From positions 310,001 to 374,000 of the forward strand of contig NZ_OESG01000012.1 of assembly GCF_900240945.1 (NCBI RefSeq): a DNA stretch of 64,000 nucleotides, read 5' to 3'. Both the position numbers and the translations under genes were made by a program. Numbering within the stretch: the first letter of the stretch is position 1; each line of letters opens with the position of its first letter. The stretch comes from Mycobacterium sp. 3519A (GTDB lineage: Bacteria; Actinomycetota; Actinomycetes; Mycobacteriales; Mycobacteriaceae). Under the pieces are notes generated by a model. That model had not been told where the DNA came from, searched no databases, and was given only the letters and a program-made list of their open reading frames with translations. This document shows, one piece after another, positions 63,094 through 64,000 of this stretch.

Positions 63094-64000
63094 CCGGCCT
63101 CCGCCAACTCAACGACGATCTGGGCACGCGCACAACCGAACTCATGGATCGGCTGCAGGTCAGCCGTGGCACCGGGCGGATGTTGCTGCTGCTGGTGGTC
63201 GCGTTCGCATTTTTCGCCGCGCTGCGCCCCAACGTCTTCCTCAGCACACTGAACCTGCAGAACCTGGCGCTGGCCGCGCCGGAAGTCGGTGTGCTCGCGA
63301 TCGCCATGATGCTGGCGATGCTGACCGGGGGCATCGACCTGTCGCTGGTGAACATCGCCAACCTGTCGGCCATCACCATGTCGACGCTGTACACCACCAT
63401 CCACGCCAGCAACCCGGCGCTGGCCGAGCAGCTGACACCGCTGCTCGTATTGGCCGGGCTGGCAATGGGATTGCTGGGCGGCGCGATAAACGCCGTGCTG
63501 GTCGCCTACGTCGGTATCACGCCGATTCTGGCGACGCTGGGCACCATGCAGGTCTACAACGGGATCGCGGTGGTGTGGACCGGAGGCCGCACCCTCTACG
63601 GTTCGCCTGCGGCGCTGACCAACCTCGGCCAGGCGACAGTCGCCGGAATCCCGATCCTGTTCCTGATTTTCGTGGTGGCCGCGGCGCTCGTCGCGTTGTT
63701 GATCAACCGCACACCGATCGGCCTGAAGATCCAGCTCGAAGGCTCCAACCCGATGGCGGCCGGTTACTCGGGCATCCGCAGTCGTTCGGTGCTGACGAGC
63801 ACCTATTTGGTCACAGGTCTGCTGGGCGGGTTGGCCGGGGTGCTGTTCATCGCGCGCAATCCTTCGGCGTCTGCCGACTACGGGGCGTCTTATGTTCTGC
63901 TCGTCATCGTCATCGCGGTGCTCGGCGGAACGAACCCGACCGGCGGCTTCGCCACGGTGTTCGGCGTCGTATTGGCCACGCTCACATTGCAAATCGTCGC
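63090..64000 (+). CDS. Sugar ABC transporter permease (RbsC type, second; 3' end outside window)
   Basis: The frame is open from the ATG at 63090, which overlaps the previous stop, to the right edge; the visible part is about 303 residues. It has BPD_transp_2 features: AIAMMLAMLTGGIDLSLVNIANL and VIAVLGGTNPTGGFATVFGVVLATLTLQIV at the visible end. A soluble N-terminus (LNDDLGTRTTELMDRLQ) precedes the first helix. It pairs with the previous permease. Two different permeases in tandem are typical of rhamnose or AI-2-type importers. Confidence 0.92.
   Translation, partial: MTGLRQLNDDLGTRTTELMDRLQVSRGTGRMLLLLVVAFAFFAALRPNVFLSTLNLQNLALAAPEVGVLAIAMMLAMLTGGIDLSLVNIANLSAITMSTLYTTIHASNPALAEQLTPLLVLAGLAMGLLGGAINAVLVAYVGITPILATLGTMQVYNGIAVVWTGGRTLYGSPAALTNLGQATVAGIPILFLIFVVAAALVALLINRTPIGLKIQLEGSNPMAAGYSGIRSRSVLTSTYLVTGLLGGLAGVLFIARNPSASADYGASYVLLVIVIAVLGGTNPTGGFATVFGVVLATLTLQIV

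Overview
The window is a high-GC actinobacterial chromosome segment, almost certainly from a mycobacterium and probably a rapidly growing environmental species (Mycolicibacterium type). The evidence is a furA-katG pair, a 766-residue isocitrate lyase 2, a PrrB-like sensor kinase, a RipD-like degenerate NlpC/P60 protein, an acyltransferase-SGNH pair like Rv0517-Rv0518, and several short Ala/Pro-rich exported proteins. GTG starts and 4-base ATGA/GTGA overlaps are common. I see no rRNA, tRNA, CRISPR array, insertion sequence or prophage. Identifications rest on reading motifs and on memory of families; no search was run.

Layout. 1-4.7 kb: small exported and membrane proteins, DUF1330, YaaA, an NlpC/P60 protein, a phosphodiesterase and an SRPBCC protein. 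4.8-13.9 kb: one gene of about 3,041 codons joining a SARP-type DNA-binding/BTAD head, a class III cyclase domain, an AAA ATPase, a helical-repeat region and 13 NTF2-like units. 13.9-18.3 kb: an ArsR-SRPBCC fusion with a clear double operator, DUF899, MarR, nitroreductase, MBL-fold and alpha/beta hydrolase genes, and a 51-residue Cys-rich protein. 18.4-21.5 kb: a three-gene operon matching the URC uracil-degradation pathway (URC1, URC4/DUF1688, uracil phosphoribosyltransferase). 21.7-24.5 kb: a frameshifted membrane protein, a membrane acyltransferase and an SGNH hydrolase. 24.5-27.3 kb: katG-furA. 27.4-33.3 kb: a tightly overlapping operon for probable organosulfur use (ABC permease, ATPase, binding lipoprotein, flavin monooxygenase, FAD oxidoreductase, two-cluster ferredoxin).

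33.4-36.9 kb: an SDR/TetR divergent pair with palindromic operators, a glutamine amidotransferase and a decayed aldehyde dehydrogenase. 37.2-41.0 kb: a repetitive Asn/Asp/Ala-rich protein, a PqqD-M50-like membrane protease and a small membrane protein, probably one export module. 41.0-49.7 kb: isocitrate lyase 2, an orphan PrrB-like kinase, pentapeptide-DinB, RipD, a DUF6480-like protein, a methyltransferase and a eukaryote/archaeal-type prolyl-tRNA synthetase. 49.8-58.4 kb: Cdh and many small exported proteins, hydrolases and methyltransferases, including a hydrolase gene behind an 18-codon leader ORF and a nested hairpin. 58.5-64 kb: a DeoR regulator divergent from a sugar ABC importer, with paired operators between them; the last permease runs off the right edge.

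Most notable: the giant multidomain regulator, the URC operon, the PqqD-M50 module with its repeat partner, the leader-peptide/hairpin arrangement ahead of the hydrolase at 55.9 kb, and the ferredoxin-linked organosulfur operon. Three loci (about 2.1, 22.05 and 36.3-36.6 kb) carry frameshifts; the first two lie in GC-rich Pro-coding tracts and could be sequencing errors.
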